From JAWKWH01 sp965204295 (GTDB taxonomy: Bacteria; Pseudomonadota; Alphaproteobacteria; Rhizobiales; Rhizobiaceae): DNA of 64,000 bases. A program made the position numbers and the translations under genes. The stretch lies in assembly GCA_965204295.1 (NCBI GenBank), contig OZ241973.1:1054001-1118000 (forward strand). The letters are read 5' to 3'. This document shows, piece by piece, positions 34,596 to 45,054 of this stretch; position 1 is the first letter of the stretch; each line of letters starts with the position of its first letter. The notes beneath the pieces are model-generated. The model saw nothing but the letters and a program-made list of their open reading frames with translations, searched no databases and had not been told where the DNA came from.

Positions 34596-35377
34596 TTTGC
34601 CGCGCCCGCCGGAGGGCATCGATAGTGATAGCGATAGGCTTCGCGAAATCCGAGTTGCCGGTAGAAGCTTATCGCGGCCTCGTTGTCGGATTCAACCTGC
34701 AGCCATGCGAAATTGGCGCCGCGCAACCTGGCCCATTTGAGCGCCGACCGCACGATGGTCCGGCCGTATCCCTTGCCGCGCTCCAACTCATCGGTGGCGA
34801 TTTCAAAGAGTCCGGCAAGATTCCCGTCATGCACGCAGATCGCCGTCGAAACGGCCCGGCCATCTTCCTCATGGACGAACAATCCGGCCTCCGCCTGTAT
34901 GGCGGTTATGACCTCCGACAAGCCCGGCCTGATTGCAGGATCGTCGGCATGCACGGCAAGCGCGGCGACGATGAAGCGGCTCAGATCCTTCATTGGTATT
35001 TGGTCGATGACACCATCGAAGTCCACGGAATCCAGCGGCAGGGCCATGACGACGGATTCCGAGAATCTCGACCAGCCCAATTCATCAAGGTGCTTTGGCA
35101 GCGTGACACCGGCCAGGGGGGAGATGCGAAAGATCATTGGCCGGCCATAGGCCTCAAAGCGCCGCGCCGCGCCGGCAATGCGCTCGTCGAGATTATGCGT
35201 GTCGCCGGGATCGAGCAGGTTGACCGAGTTCAGTCTCTTTGCCGGATGGCCTGCCGTCAGGCGGATGACCCAGGTTCCGTCATAGCGGACGGAGGTTGCC
35301 GGCCAGGCGCGGAATCCTGCAGCTTCAAACTGCCTGACGTGGGCTAGGAACGGTATCTTTTCGCGTTCTTTGGCCAT
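34592..35377 (-). CDS. GNAT-family acetyltransferase with N-terminal extension
   Basis: A 261-residue protein. The C-terminal 100 residues hold a GNAT domain (LFEIATDELERGKGYGRTIV with the acetyl-CoA loop, then ESDNEAAISFYRQLGFREAY). The first 150 residues resemble the degenerate N-terminal half of two-domain GNAT proteins (FRISPLAGVTLPKHLDELGW). It sits between argJ (13-base gap) and mutT in the usual order of this block. Substrate unknown. Start ATG at 35377; the in-frame ATG at 35422 lies inside argJ. Confidence 0.83.
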   Translation of the reverse strand: MAKEREKIPFLAHVRQFEAAGFRAWPATSVRYDGTWVIRLTAGHPAKRLNSVNLLDPGDTHNLDERIAGAARRFEAYGRPMIFRISPLAGVTLPKHLDELGWSRFSESVVMALPLDSVDFDGVIDQIPMKDLSRFIVAALAVHADDPAIRPGLSEVITAIQAEAGLFVHEEDGRAVSTAICVHDGNLAGLFEIATDELERGKGYGRTIVRSALKWARLRGANFAWLQVESDNEAAISFYRQLGFREAYRYHYRCPPAGAAN

Positions 35378-35390
35378 GGCTGGAGAATAT

Positions 35391-36635
35391 CTAACTTCGA
35401 TAATCGCCGTTGATGGCGACATATTCCCTGGTCAGATCACAAGCCCAGACAGTCGCGCGGCCATGCCCGACGCCAACATCGGCCCGTACCAGAATCCTGT
35501 CGTTTTTCATATACCGCGTTGCGACATTCTCATCATAATCCGGATCTCGTTCTCCGAGATGGGCGAGGCGATGATTACCGAACCATATTGACAAATTGTC
35601 GCGATCAGCCGGCTCACCGGCCTTTCCGACCGCCATGACCACGCGGCCCCAATTGGCGTCCTCTCCGGCAATCGCGGTTTTTACCAGCGGAGAATTGGCT
35701 ATGGCCAACGCGATCGTCTTCGCCGAACTGTCTGATACCGCCCCGTTGATCGTGACTTCAATCAGTTTGCTCGCACCTTCGCCATCACTAACGACCTGCA
35801 AGGCGAGATCCTTGAGAACCTTGTGGAGAGCGGCGCGGAAATGCTCAATCCGACTATCATCATGTCTGGCGATGAAAGGTGCTCCGCGTTTTCGCGCGGC
35901 GCCGGTCGCGAATACCAACAGCGTATCGCTCGTGGAGGTGTCGTTGTCCACGGTAATCGCATTGAAGGTCGTGGTGACCGCTTCATTGAGCAGGGATTGC
36001 AGCACGGCCGCGTCGACCGCCGCATCGGTGGCGACGAACGACAACAAGGTCGCCATGTCCGGCGCCATCATGCCGGCGCCTTTCGCCATTCCGTTGAGGG
36101 TGACCGTCGTGCCGTCAATTTCAGCCATGGCGGTCGCCAGTTTGGGGAAGGTGTCCGTGGTCATGATCGCTTCGGCCGCTTCACGCCAACCCTGTGTGCT
36201 TGCTCCGTCGCATAATCGGGGCAGAAGACCGGTTATCCTGGAGGCATCGAGCGGCTCGCCGATGACACCTGTCGAGGCTGCGAATATTTCCCTTTCGGAG
36301 CAATTTACCGCAGCCATGCCCGACCTGACCGTCACCGCGACGGCCTCGGCGCCTTTGAGGCCGGTAAATGCGTTGGCATTGCCCGAGTTCGCGATCAGCA
36401 GGCTCGCATGACCATTGCCGAGATTGGCGCGGCAAAGATCGACCGGAGCGGAGGGACATTTCGACTTCGTCAACACCCCGGCAACCGTTGCGCCCGGTTC
36501 GAAACGCATGATCATGAGATCGTTGCGACCAGCATACCTTATGTTCGCGGCGCCCGCGGCAAGTTTCACGCCTTCGATTTGCGGCACCACGACAATCGTC
36601 TCGGGTGCCAAAGATGATGTCGAACCAGGTTTCAT
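35391..36635 (-). CDS. argJ: Bifunctional ornithine acetyltransferase/N-acetylglutamate synthase
   Basis: A 414-residue ArgJ protein. The self-cleavage site is the Ala-Thr of MAPDMATLLSF, the threonine becoming the nucleophile of the beta chain. Other family blocks are LLIANSGNANAFTG, IFAASTGVIGEPL, GEGASKLIEVTI and the ending EYVAINGDYRS. It recycles acetyl groups from N-acetylornithine to glutamate in arginine synthesis. ATG at 36635; a 30-base gap separates it from the isomerase gene upstream. Confidence 0.96.
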   Translation of the reverse strand: MKPGSTSSLAPETIVVVPQIEGVKLAAGAANIRYAGRNDLMIMRFEPGATVAGVLTKSKCPSAPVDLCRANLGNGHASLLIANSGNANAFTGLKGAEAVAVTVRSGMAAVNCSEREIFAASTGVIGEPLDASRITGLLPRLCDGASTQGWREAAEAIMTTDTFPKLATAMAEIDGTTVTLNGMAKGAGMMAPDMATLLSFVATDAAVDAAVLQSLLNEAVTTTFNAITVDNDTSTSDTLLVFATGAARKRGAPFIARHDDSRIEHFRAALHKVLKDLALQVVSDGEGASKLIEVTINGAVSDSSAKTIALAIANSPLVKTAIAGEDANWGRVVMAVGKAGEPADRDNLSIWFGNHRLAHLGERDPDYDENVATRYMKNDRILVRADVGVGHGRATVWACDLTREYVAINGDYRS

Positions 36636-36665
36636 TCTCGTTTACCGGAATCAATTGACGGTCGG

Positions 36666-37520
36666 TCAACGACCGATTTCCTCGACCTGCCTTTTCAGTT
36701 CCTCGTTGGCGATCTCCACCCGGGCCTTGCTTCGCAGGTCGCCGACCATCCTGGCGTAAATTTCACGGAAAAGAACGCCGCGCATCTGCTCCCGGACTTC
36801 CTCATAGGCCGGTGGTTGTCGGGTACGCCTGTCCTCGACAAGTATGACATGCCAGCCGAATTGGGTTTCGACCGGCTCCTTTGAGAAAGAGCCGACTTGC
36901 AGCTTGAAAGCGACATCCTCGAATGGAGGAACCATTTGACCGGGACCGAAATAACCAAGGTCACCCCCGTTGGGTCCGCTGGGCCCGGTGGATTTCCGTT
37001 TGGCAAGCGCAACAAATTCGGCGCCGCCGTCGAGTTCGCCAATAACCGCCATGGCCTCGTCTTTGGTCTTCAGAAGAATATGGCGGGCTTTAATCTCGTT
37101 GACGGGCGGAGTGTTGGCGACTTCCAGATCATAGCGCCCGCGCACTTCCTCCTCGGTCACTTTTGCGGCGACTTCCTGTTCGAGAAACCCCGCATGTAAC
37201 GTGCGTTGCCTGAGCATCCGCATTCGCCGTTGAAATGCCGGCGTCTCATGCAGACCGGTTTTTTCGGCCTCCACCGCCAGAAGGCGTATCTCGACCAAGA
37301 AGGACAAAGCCGCCGCACGGCGCCGTTCGGCCGGTACGTTGACGAGTTGCTGTTCCAGATCGTTGACGGCCAGATCCAGTTCCGCCTCGGTAATCGGTTG
37401 CCCATCGATGCTTGCCAGAACGTCTTCAGGCGCCGCGAGGCCGCGATTCGATGCTGCGAAACCGACAATCATCGCCAGTGAAACAGCACCTGCCAAGAAG
37501 CGGGCGGAAAATAGCTGCAT
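36666..37520 (-). CDS. Parvulin-type peptidyl-prolyl cis-trans isomerase, exported
   Basis: A 284-residue periplasmic foldase of the PpiC/SurA group. The signal peptide is FLAGAVSLAMIVGFAAS-like, an N-terminal chaperone part follows (EDVLASIDGQPITEAELD), and then the parvulin domain EIKARHILLKTKDEA, GGDLGYFGPGQMVPPFEDVAF and TQFGWHVILVEDRR with its conserved histidines. GGAGAAACC precedes the ATG at 37520. It is divergent from secA, a common arrangement in Hyphomicrobiales. Confidence 0.92.
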   Translation of the reverse strand: MQLFSARFLAGAVSLAMIVGFAASNRGLAAPEDVLASIDGQPITEAELDLAVNDLEQQLVNVPAERRRAAALSFLVEIRLLAVEAEKTGLHETPAFQRRMRMLRQRTLHAGFLEQEVAAKVTEEEVRGRYDLEVANTPPVNEIKARHILLKTKDEAMAVIGELDGGAEFVALAKRKSTGPSGPNGGDLGYFGPGQMVPPFEDVAFKLQVGSFSKEPVETQFGWHVILVEDRRTRQPPAYEEVREQMRGVLFREIYARMVGDLRSKARVEIANEELKRQVEEIGR

Positions 37521-37607
37521 CGGGTTTCTCCAAAAGTTGTTCGGGCGGCTGTCCTGTTCACTGCCAACCGACGCCAAACGCTCGCCAAAGCAAGCGGGAC
37601 GACGGCG

Positions 37608-37636
37608 TTGACAACCTCTCGACCCCCTCTTATCTG
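37608..37636 (+). promoter_or_regulatory. Sigma-70-type promoter for secA
   Basis: A perfect -35 box TTGACA (37608-37613), a 17-base spacer and TATCTG (37631-37636) as the -10 box. It lies about 130 bases before the secA start and points toward it. Confidence 0.6.
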
Positions 37637-37764
37637 TCCCCAAACTGTGCGTCCAGAACCGTTTTCCTGGCGCATTTTTGATGTTCCGTCATGCAGGGTT
37701 GACCGGACGGGCTCTTGTCCGCCGGCAGGGCCTTAGCCGGATAAGCGAATTGAAAGGACCTTCT

Positions 37765-40524
37765 ATGGTCAGTCTCGGCGCGTTGGCGCGGAAAGTGTTT
37801 GGCTCTGCGAACGACCGGCGGATCAAGGCCATGCAACCATCGGTAAACGCGATCAATGCGTTTGAAGATGAACTTGCCACGCTTTCTGATGACGAACTGC
37901 GAGCCAGAACCGATGAATTCCGGATGCAGATCGAAAACGGCGCAGAACCGCAAGACCTGCTTGTGCCCGCGTTCGCAACCGTGCGCGAAGCATCCAGGCG
38001 CGCTTTGGGAATGCGGCCTTTTGACGTGCAACTGATCGGTGGCATGGTTCTCAACGGTGGCGGGATCGCCGAGATGCGAACCGGTGAGGGCAAGACGCTG
38101 GTCGCTACGCTCCCGGTCTATCTGAACGCCCTGGAAGGCAAGGGCGTCCACGTCGTCACGGTCAATGACTATCTCGCGGCGCGCGACGCCGAGTGGATGG
38201 GGCGGGTTTACAAGTTTCTTGGACTTACCGTCGGCGTGATCACCCATGGGCTTGACGATGAGGAACGCCGCGCGGCTTATGCCTGCGATGTAACGTACGG
38301 CACAAACAACGAACTCGGCTTCGACTATTTGCGCGACAACATGAAGTATGAGCGCGAGCAAATGGTGCAACGCAGCCACAATTTCGCAATTGTCGATGAA
38401 GTGGATTCAATCCTGATCGACGAAGCTCGCACACCGCTGATCATTTCCGGTCCGCTGGAAGACAAGTCCGATCTTTATGTTTCGATTGATAAATTCATCC
38501 CACGGCTCGCCAAGGATGACTACGAGCTCAACGAAAAACATCGCACCGCCACATTTACGGAGGACGGCACCGAAAAGATCGAGAAAATGCTGCGCGAAGC
38601 AGACCTGTTGAAAGGCGACTCTCTGTACGATGTGGAAAACGTCGCAATCGTCCACCACGTCAATTCGGCGCTGAGGGCGCACGCGCTCTACCTCAGGGAC
38701 CGTGACTACATCGTTCGAAACGGTGAGGTTGTCATCATTGATGAGTTTACCGGACGGATGATGCCGGGCCGGCGATTCTCCGAAGGTTTGCATCAGGCCT
38801 TAGAAGCCAAGGAAGGCGTTCGGATCCAGCCCGAGAATCAGACGTTGGCTTCGATCACTTTCCAGAATTATTTCCGCATGTATGGCAAGCTTGCCGGCAT
38901 GACCGGCACGGCGCTGACGGAGGCCGAGGAATTCGGCAACATTTACGGTTTGGAGGTTACCGAGGTGCCGACAAATCTCCCGATCATGCGTGCCGACAAA
39001 GATGACGAGGTCTACCGTACTTCCGAAGAAAAATTCCGTGCAATCGTGCGCGAAATCAAGGAAGCCGCCGCTAAACGGCAGCCGGTTCTGGTCGGCACCA
39101 CTTCAATCGAAAAATCCGAAGCGCTGGCCGAACGGCTGAGAGCGGAAAAGTTCAACGATTTCGAAGTGCTGAACGCACGACATCATGAGCGCGAAGCCCA
39201 GATTGTCGCACAGGCCGGCAAGCCCGGCGCAATTACGATCGCCACCAACATGGCGGGTCGCGGAACCGATATCCAATTGGGCGGCAATGCCGACATGAGG
39301 ATTGACGAGGAATTGGCAAAAGTGCCTGCCGGAGAGGAGAGGGATAAAAAGGAAGCCGGGATCAGGGCCGATGTGCAGCGGTTGAAGGAAGAGGCGCTGG
39401 CTGCCGGCGGTCTTTACGTTCTGGCGACCGAGCGTCATGAAAGCCGGCGCATCGACAACCAGCTTCGCGGCCGATCCGGGCGTCAGGGTGACCCCGGCCG
39501 TTCGAAATTCTTCCTGTCGCTTCAGGACGATCTCATGCGGATCTTCGGCTCTGAACGTATGGACGGGATGCTGAAGAAACTCGGCCTGGAGGAAGATGAG
39601 GCTATCATCCATCCCTGGATCAACAAGGCTCTCGAAAAGGCGCAAAAAAAGGTCGAGGCGCGCAATTTCGACATTCGCAAAAACGTTCTGAAATACGATG
39701 ACGTGATGAACGACCAGCGCAAGGTGGTTTTCGAACAGCGTCTTGAACTAATGGACGGCGAAAATCTTTCCGGGACGGTCACCGAAATGCGTGAGGATGT
39801 GATCAGTGATCTTGTCGAGCGCCATATTCCGGAAAAGGCTTATGCGGAGCAATGGGACGTTTCCGGCCTGAAAGAGGACGTGGCCGCGTATCTCAATCTC
39901 GACCTCCCGGTTGACGAGTGGGCCTTGGAGGAGGATATCGCCGAAGAAGAAATCCGGGAACGCCTGCAAAAGGCGGCAATCGAGGCCGCTGAAGAGCGCG
40001 TGGAGCGGTTCGGCCCCGAGGTCATGACCTATGTCGAGAAATCGGTGTTGCTTCAGACCCTGGACCACCTGTGGCGCGAGCATCTGGTCAATCTGGATCA
40101 TTTGCGTTCGGTCATCGGGTTTCGCGGACTTGCGCAACGCGACCCGTTGAACGAGTACAAAAGCGAATCCTTCGAAATGTTCCAGGCCATGCTCGCCAAT
40201 TTGCGCCAGGCTGTCACCGCCCAGATGATGCGCATCGAAATTGTTCGTGAAGCCGCGGAAGCATCGCCTCCGGAAGCGCCGGAAGGCGAGGGTCATCATA
40301 TCGATGCCACCACGGGGGAGGACGATTTCGGCGATACCGGCGTCCTGCTGCGATCCGTGCAAAGCAGAAACGTTGCGGCGGAAGACCGCGACCCTGGCGA
40401 TCCGTCGACCTGGGGAAAGGTGGGGCGTAACGAACCCTGTCCTTGCAGGTCGGGCAAGAAGTTCAAACACTGCCACGGTGCGTTCAATCGGTCGCGGGCC
40501 GGGAGCCGGATCGCTTCCATCTGA
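37765..40524 (+). CDS. secA: Preprotein translocase ATPase SecA
   Basis: A 919-residue SecA. It shows Walker A MRTGEGKTLVATLP, Walker B in IVDEVDSILIDEARTPL, the motif VGTTSIEKSEALAE, ATNMAGRGTDIQLGG, LRGRSGRQGDPG, the two-helix finger region (QTLDHLWREHLVNLDHLR) and a C-terminal zinc-binding SEC-C motif CPCRSGKKFKHCH that binds SecB. It drives protein export through SecYEG. AAAGGAC precedes the ATG at 37765; an in-frame extension to 37678 is not SecA-like. Confidence 0.98.
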   Translation: MVSLGALARKVFGSANDRRIKAMQPSVNAINAFEDELATLSDDELRARTDEFRMQIENGAEPQDLLVPAFATVREASRRALGMRPFDVQLIGGMVLNGGGIAEMRTGEGKTLVATLPVYLNALEGKGVHVVTVNDYLAARDAEWMGRVYKFLGLTVGVITHGLDDEERRAAYACDVTYGTNNELGFDYLRDNMKYEREQMVQRSHNFAIVDEVDSILIDEARTPLIISGPLEDKSDLYVSIDKFIPRLAKDDYELNEKHRTATFTEDGTEKIEKMLREADLLKGDSLYDVENVAIVHHVNSALRAHALYLRDRDYIVRNGEVVIIDEFTGRMMPGRRFSEGLHQALEAKEGVRIQPENQTLASITFQNYFRMYGKLAGMTGTALTEAEEFGNIYGLEVTEVPTNLPIMRADKDDEVYRTSEEKFRAIVREIKEAAAKRQPVLVGTTSIEKSEALAERLRAEKFNDFEVLNARHHEREAQIVAQAGKPGAITIATNMAGRGTDIQLGGNADMRIDEELAKVPAGEERDKKEAGIRADVQRLKEEALAAGGLYVLATERHESRRIDNQLRGRSGRQGDPGRSKFFLSLQDDLMRIFGSERMDGMLKKLGLEEDEAIIHPWINKALEKAQKKVEARNFDIRKNVLKYDDVMNDQRKVVFEQRLELMDGENLSGTVTEMREDVISDLVERHIPEKAYAEQWDVSGLKEDVAAYLNLDLPVDEWALEEDIAEEEIRERLQKAAIEAAEERVERFGPEVMTYVEKSVLLQTLDHLWREHLVNLDHLRSVIGFRGLAQRDPLNEYKSESFEMFQAMLANLRQAVTAQMMRIEIVREAAEASPPEAPEGEGHHIDATTGEDDFGDTGVLLRSVQSRNVAAEDRDPGDPSTWGKVGRNEPCPCRSGKKFKHCHGAFNRSRAGSRIASI

Positions 40525-40536
40525 CGACGGAGCGCT

Positions 40537-41778
40537 CTATTCCACCGGCTGTTTCTTCAGCAACAGGCCAACGAGCGCGAACGAAGTCAGCGCCAGGATG
40601 CCGACAGTCGCAATGCAATAAAGCGCGGCAGTCGCTCCGGCCTGTTCGAAGACCACGGCTGTCACAAACGGAGCGCCGGCCGACACATAGAGGCGGAACG
40701 CGTTGAAACGCCCGGTCAGAAGCCCAAATCCATCGCTCCCGAACAATTCAAGCGGAAAGACGCCGCGCGCGATGTAGGTCAGACCCTGCCCGACCCCGAA
40801 CATGATGGCGAAAGCGATCGCCGCGCCGATCCATGGTGCCGCGAATATGAGCAGCAGAAGCGCGACCGGGAGCAAGGCTGCCGATACAAGTGTGACCGCG
40901 AAAATCGGTAACTTGCTCGACATGACGAATTCCGCCAGGCGACCGGCCACCTGCGATGGACCGATGAGCGCGCCGATCAGTGCCGCGGAAGCGGCAAGCC
41001 CTATGCTGTCGAGCAGTCCGATCAAATGCAGGTGCAGCGAGGTTATGGCGAAGTTCATGGCGGTGAAGCCCATTGCCAACAAAACAAAAGCCGTCCTGCG
41101 TGCGCGTTGGTCGGTCAATCTCGGTTGGATTCTGTTGGCTTCGTTCATCTCATCGCCGGATGCCCTGCCGCGTTTGCCGGAGTGAATTTGCGCCAATCGC
41201 AGATGCGGCAGCAGGCAAAAAATCAGATGGAAAACTGCAAAAGAGTAGTAGATTTCGCGCCACGACCATGTTTCCAGCAGCCAGGCCGTCAGCGGCCAGA
41301 ATATGGTCGATGCAAATCCGGCGATCAGGGTGATCCCGGTTATGGTGCGACGCGCTGATGTCGGCACATAGAAGGCCGCGGTTACGAAAGTCGCCTCATA
41401 GAGCACGAGCATTGAGATCGCCTGCAGGGCGACAAGAAAAAGCGCATAGGCCCATTGGCCATGAAAATGAGCCCACAGCGCCAAGAAAATCGCGGCCAGC
41501 ACCGATCCGACGGCCATGATCGTCGCCGGGTCGAAGCGGTCGAACAGTCTTCCAGTCCGCGCCGCCAGCAGACCGCTCAAAAATAATCCAAACGAGAATA
41601 TGCCGTAGACCGAAGTCAGGGAGAAGCCGGTATCGGCTGCCATGTCGCGCGCGAGCACACCGAATGCGTAGTAAAGCGTTCCGTAGCTGACGGTTGTCGA
41701 TATGCCGAGCAGGATCGCAACTTCCAACGCCGCACGCCGTTTGGGCAATTCGGATTTCCCGGTTGTCGAAGTCGCCAT
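40537..41778 (-). CDS. Major facilitator superfamily transporter
   Basis: A 413-residue membrane protein with about 12 hydrophobic segments in two halves joined by a charged loop (SGKRGRASGDEMNEANRI). It resembles oxalate/formate or monocarboxylate-type MFS carriers: YGTLYYAFGVLARDMAAD in helix 1 and the RTGRLFDRFDP loop 2-3 motif. The substrate is not readable. GGGA lies six bases before the ATG at 41778; an ATG six bases earlier has the site too close. It is convergent with secA, with only 12 bases between the stops. Confidence 0.88.
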   Translation of the reverse strand: MATSTTGKSELPKRRAALEVAILLGISTTVSYGTLYYAFGVLARDMAADTGFSLTSVYGIFSFGLFLSGLLAARTGRLFDRFDPATIMAVGSVLAAIFLALWAHFHGQWAYALFLVALQAISMLVLYEATFVTAAFYVPTSARRTITGITLIAGFASTIFWPLTAWLLETWSWREIYYSFAVFHLIFCLLPHLRLAQIHSGKRGRASGDEMNEANRIQPRLTDQRARRTAFVLLAMGFTAMNFAITSLHLHLIGLLDSIGLAASAALIGALIGPSQVAGRLAEFVMSSKLPIFAVTLVSAALLPVALLLLIFAAPWIGAAIAFAIMFGVGQGLTYIARGVFPLELFGSDGFGLLTGRFNAFRLYVSAGAPFVTAVVFEQAGATAALYCIATVGILALTSFALVGLLLKKQPVE

Positions 41779-42020
41779 TTCCATTCCCGGTATTTGCCTC
41801 AAAGCCATATCCGCGGGACATCCGGGCGTAAATGCCCGCAATCGTGTCCGACTGTTTACAAACCGGTTTTGGCAGTCCGCGATATGAAACGGTGGATGGA
41901 CAATATGAGGATGCAGTCGGAATTGCGCTGTTCCGCCGCGTTGAAAGCTGAAAAGCATGTCCATGCGGGCCGGATTTCACCAGCGGCTTTCAGCATCGGG
42001 GAATTTTCGGACGGCGATGG

Positions 42021-43658
42021 TCAACCCGTGTCCGTTTCGCTTTTCGCTCTTTCGCGAAATTCGCGCCTGATGACCTTGCCCGTCGTCGTCAGCGGCATGG
42101 AATCGATGAATTCGATCTCGCGGGGATATTCATGCGCCGACAGGCGGTCCCTGACCCAGGCCTGTATTTCCGACGCGAGCGCGTCGCCGGGTTCGCGGCC
42201 AGGTTTCAGAACCAGATACGCTTTTACGATCTCGGTGCGAAGTTCGTCCGGCTTGCCGACCGCGGCAGCCAGGGCGACGGCCGGATGACCGGTCAGGCAG
42301 TCCTCGATTTCCACCGGCCCTATGCGATAGCCGGCGGAAGTAATGACGTCGTCGTCGCGGCCAAAGAAATGAACATAACCGTCAGAATCGACGACGCCCA
42401 GATCGCCCGTCGTCATCCAATCGCCAATGAACTTTTCGCGGGTCGCCTTTGGATTGTCCCAATATTCAAGAAACATCACCGGGTCCGGGCGGGCGACGGC
42501 GATCCGGCCGGTTTCACCCGTCGGGACGGAATTGCCGTTTTCATCGATCACCGCGACGCGATGGCCCGGCACCGGAAGTCCGATTGCGCCGGGTTTGGCG
42601 ACGCCAATTTCGGAACAGGCCGACAGCACCAGATTGCATTCGGTCTGGCCGTAGAACTCGTTGATCGAAAGGCCAAGCTCGGCGCTTGCCCATTCGAATG
42701 TTTCGCGCCCGAGCGCCTCGCCGCCTGAACCGATGGTGCGAATGTCGAGGTCGAAGCGGCCGCGGATGTTTTCGATCATGCGTAACATGCGCAGCGCTGT
42801 CGGCGGAACAAACATATTCCGGATCTTCTGTTTTTCGGCCAGCACAAGCGCTGATTCCGGATCGAACTTCGCAAAACGGCCGGCGACAACCGGCACACCG
42901 AGATAAAGCCCGGGCAGCAAGACGTTCAGCAGACCGCCCGCCCAGGCCCAGTCCGCCGGCGTCCACAACCGGTCTCCGGACCGCGGCATGAATTCGTGAT
43001 GCATTTGCACGCCCGGCATGTGACCGAGAAGAACGCGGTGCGCATGCAGCGCACCTTTGGGCAATCCCGTCGTGCCGGAAGTGAATATCATCATCGACGG
43101 ATCGGCGGCGGCTGTGTCGACCGGATCGAAATCCGTGGGTGTCTCCGCCAGTATTCGCTCAAACCCAACCGCATCGTCACAATCGCCTTCAACGGATATG
43201 ACGATTTCAAGTTCGGGCAACGCATCGCCGATGGACTTCAATTTCACCAAAGCGCCGCGAGCGGCGATGATTGCCCTGGCGCCTGACGTTTTCAATCGGT
43301 ATTCAAGGGCTTCGGCGCCAAAAACCATGGCGAGCGGCAGTGCGATTGCACCGAGTTTACAGACCGCGACATGTGATATGGCGGTAGCGAAACCCTGGGG
43401 CAACATCAGCGCAACGCGGTGGCCACGGGCGACGCCGTTTGCCGCGAGCCAGACAGCCAGCGAGTTCGATTTTTCGGCCAGTTCGCGATAGCTGAGCGTC
43501 GGCGATTCGCCTGTCTCATTGTGTTCGATCAAGGCAATGCGATCGGGTTCCCTTGTCGCCCAATGATCGGAACAGGCGGTACCGATATTGAATCGCCGCG
43601 GAATCTTCCAGACGAAATTCCTGTAGAGTGCTTCGTAGGTATCGCTACGCTCCAGCAT
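42021..43658 (-). CDS. AMP-forming acyl-CoA synthetase
   Basis: A 545-residue adenylate-forming ligase. The ATP motif is MMIFTSGTTGLPKGAL, followed by INEFYGQTECNLV, MTTGDLGVVDSDGYVHFFGR and the catalytic-lysine end TTTGKVIRREFRERA. It resembles medium-chain and aromatic acyl-CoA synthetases. It activates a carboxylic acid to its CoA thioester in the cytoplasm. Placed 28 bases after livM, it probably activates the acid imported by that transporter. Confidence 0.9.
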   Translation of the reverse strand: MLERSDTYEALYRNFVWKIPRRFNIGTACSDHWATREPDRIALIEHNETGESPTLSYRELAEKSNSLAVWLAANGVARGHRVALMLPQGFATAISHVAVCKLGAIALPLAMVFGAEALEYRLKTSGARAIIAARGALVKLKSIGDALPELEIVISVEGDCDDAVGFERILAETPTDFDPVDTAAADPSMMIFTSGTTGLPKGALHAHRVLLGHMPGVQMHHEFMPRSGDRLWTPADWAWAGGLLNVLLPGLYLGVPVVAGRFAKFDPESALVLAEKQKIRNMFVPPTALRMLRMIENIRGRFDLDIRTIGSGGEALGRETFEWASAELGLSINEFYGQTECNLVLSACSEIGVAKPGAIGLPVPGHRVAVIDENGNSVPTGETGRIAVARPDPVMFLEYWDNPKATREKFIGDWMTTGDLGVVDSDGYVHFFGRDDDVITSAGYRIGPVEIEDCLTGHPAVALAAAVGKPDELRTEIVKAYLVLKPGREPGDALASEIQAWVRDRLSAHEYPREIEFIDSMPLTTTGKVIRREFRERAKSETDTG

Positions 43659-43686
43659 GATCGATGTTCGCTCCCGCGGCAGCGCC

Positions 43687-45054
43687 TCAATGCTGCTTTA
43701 AGCGCTCCGGCAACAGTCCGCCTGGTGAGAACCGCAGCACAAGCAGCAGCACGAGACCCATGACGATTACCCTCATGTGTTGCGCGCTATCAAGCAAATG
43801 GCTCCGCACCGCGCTTTCATCACCCAGCCATCCGGTTGCCGTGTCGATCAGCCACGCACCGGCAGGCTCGGCCTCGATCCACAAAAACCAGATCAGGAAA
43901 CCGCCGATGACAGCGCCGAGGTTGTTGCCCGAGCCGCCGACGATCACCATCACCCATATGAGGAAGGTGAATCGCAGGGGATTGTATGTTCCGGGCGTGA
44001 ACTGGCCGTCAAGCGTCGTCAGCATTGCGCCGGCAACCCCGATCACCGCGGAACCGAGAACGAAGATCTGCAGATGACGCCCGGTGACGTCTTTTCCCAT
44101 CGCTTCCGCCGCGGTCTCGTTGTCGCGTATGGCGCGGATCATCCGGCCCCATGGCGAGTTCAGCGCCAGCACGCAGAGCGTAAGGATGGAAACAAGGACG
44201 ATCGCGAACAGCCCGGAATAACAGAGCTTCACAAAGAGGCTGGATCCGTCGATGACCAGTGACCGCAGCGCCGCTTCACGATTTTCGTCCGACAGGGTCT
44301 CAAGCGTTCCGGCGTTGAGCCATTCGACCCGGTTTCTGAACCATTCCGCCTGCTGCAGATCAAATTCGTAGGGCACGGGTCTGGGCAGGCCGGTTACGTT
44401 TTTGACGCCGCGCGTCAGCCAGTCCTCATTTTTCAGAATGGCGACGATGATCTCGGAAATCCCCAGCGTCGCGATCGCCAGATAGTCAGCCCTTAGTCCG
44501 AGAGCGATTTTGCCAACGAGCCATGCGGCGCCCGCGGCAAACAGGCCGCCGACCAGCCAGGAAAGCAGTATCGGAAGTCCAAGGCCGCCCAGGTAGCCAT
44601 ATTTGCTAGCCTCAAACGTCTCGATCGCGTGCACTGCCGGATCGAAGAAAAACCTTATCGCGAAGAAAGCGACAAATCCGGTAGCGATCATAACGGTCGT
44701 GCGGAACGGGTTTCCTTCCAGTTTCCTGTAGAGAAACATGATGAGGAAGGCCGCCGCCAGCAGAGCCAGCGCGGATAACAGCAGGTTCACCCCGCCCGCC
44801 GCCCAGGCGCCGGTGACCGGTGCTTTGGAAACAAGCAATGCCGCCACGCCGCCAAGAGCGGCAAAGCCCATGGCGCCGACATTGAACAGTCCGGCGTAAC
44901 CCCATTGAATATTGACCCCAAGCGCCATTATCGCGGAAATCAGACACAGGTTCAGCAATCCAAGTGAAACCGACCAGGACTGACCGAATCCGACACCGAC
45001 CAGCAAGACCGCCATCGCGGCAAAAACAAGAACGGCGCGAAGCGCATTGCTCAT
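43687..45054 (-). CDS. livM: Branched-chain-type ABC transporter permease LivM
   Basis: A 455-residue permease with the LivM landmarks NIQWGYAGLFNVGAMGFAAL, LRADYLAIATLGISEIIV and SPWGRMIRAIRDNETAAEAMGKD. It is longer than typical LivM because of an extra segment around EWLNAGTLETLSDENREAAL between the middle helices. It pairs with LivH in the membrane. ATGA overlap with livH; a long in-frame leader to 45558 is only a shadow of livH. Confidence 0.92.
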   Translation of the reverse strand: MSNALRAVLVFAAMAVLLVGVGFGQSWSVSLGLLNLCLISAIMALGVNIQWGYAGLFNVGAMGFAALGGVAALLVSKAPVTGAWAAGGVNLLLSALALLAAAFLIMFLYRKLEGNPFRTTVMIATGFVAFFAIRFFFDPAVHAIETFEASKYGYLGGLGLPILLSWLVGGLFAAGAAWLVGKIALGLRADYLAIATLGISEIIVAILKNEDWLTRGVKNVTGLPRPVPYEFDLQQAEWFRNRVEWLNAGTLETLSDENREAALRSLVIDGSSLFVKLCYSGLFAIVLVSILTLCVLALNSPWGRMIRAIRDNETAAEAMGKDVTGRHLQIFVLGSAVIGVAGAMLTTLDGQFTPGTYNPLRFTFLIWVMVIVGGSGNNLGAVIGGFLIWFLWIEAEPAGAWLIDTATGWLGDESAVRSHLLDSAQHMRVIVMGLVLLLVLRFSPGGLLPERLKQH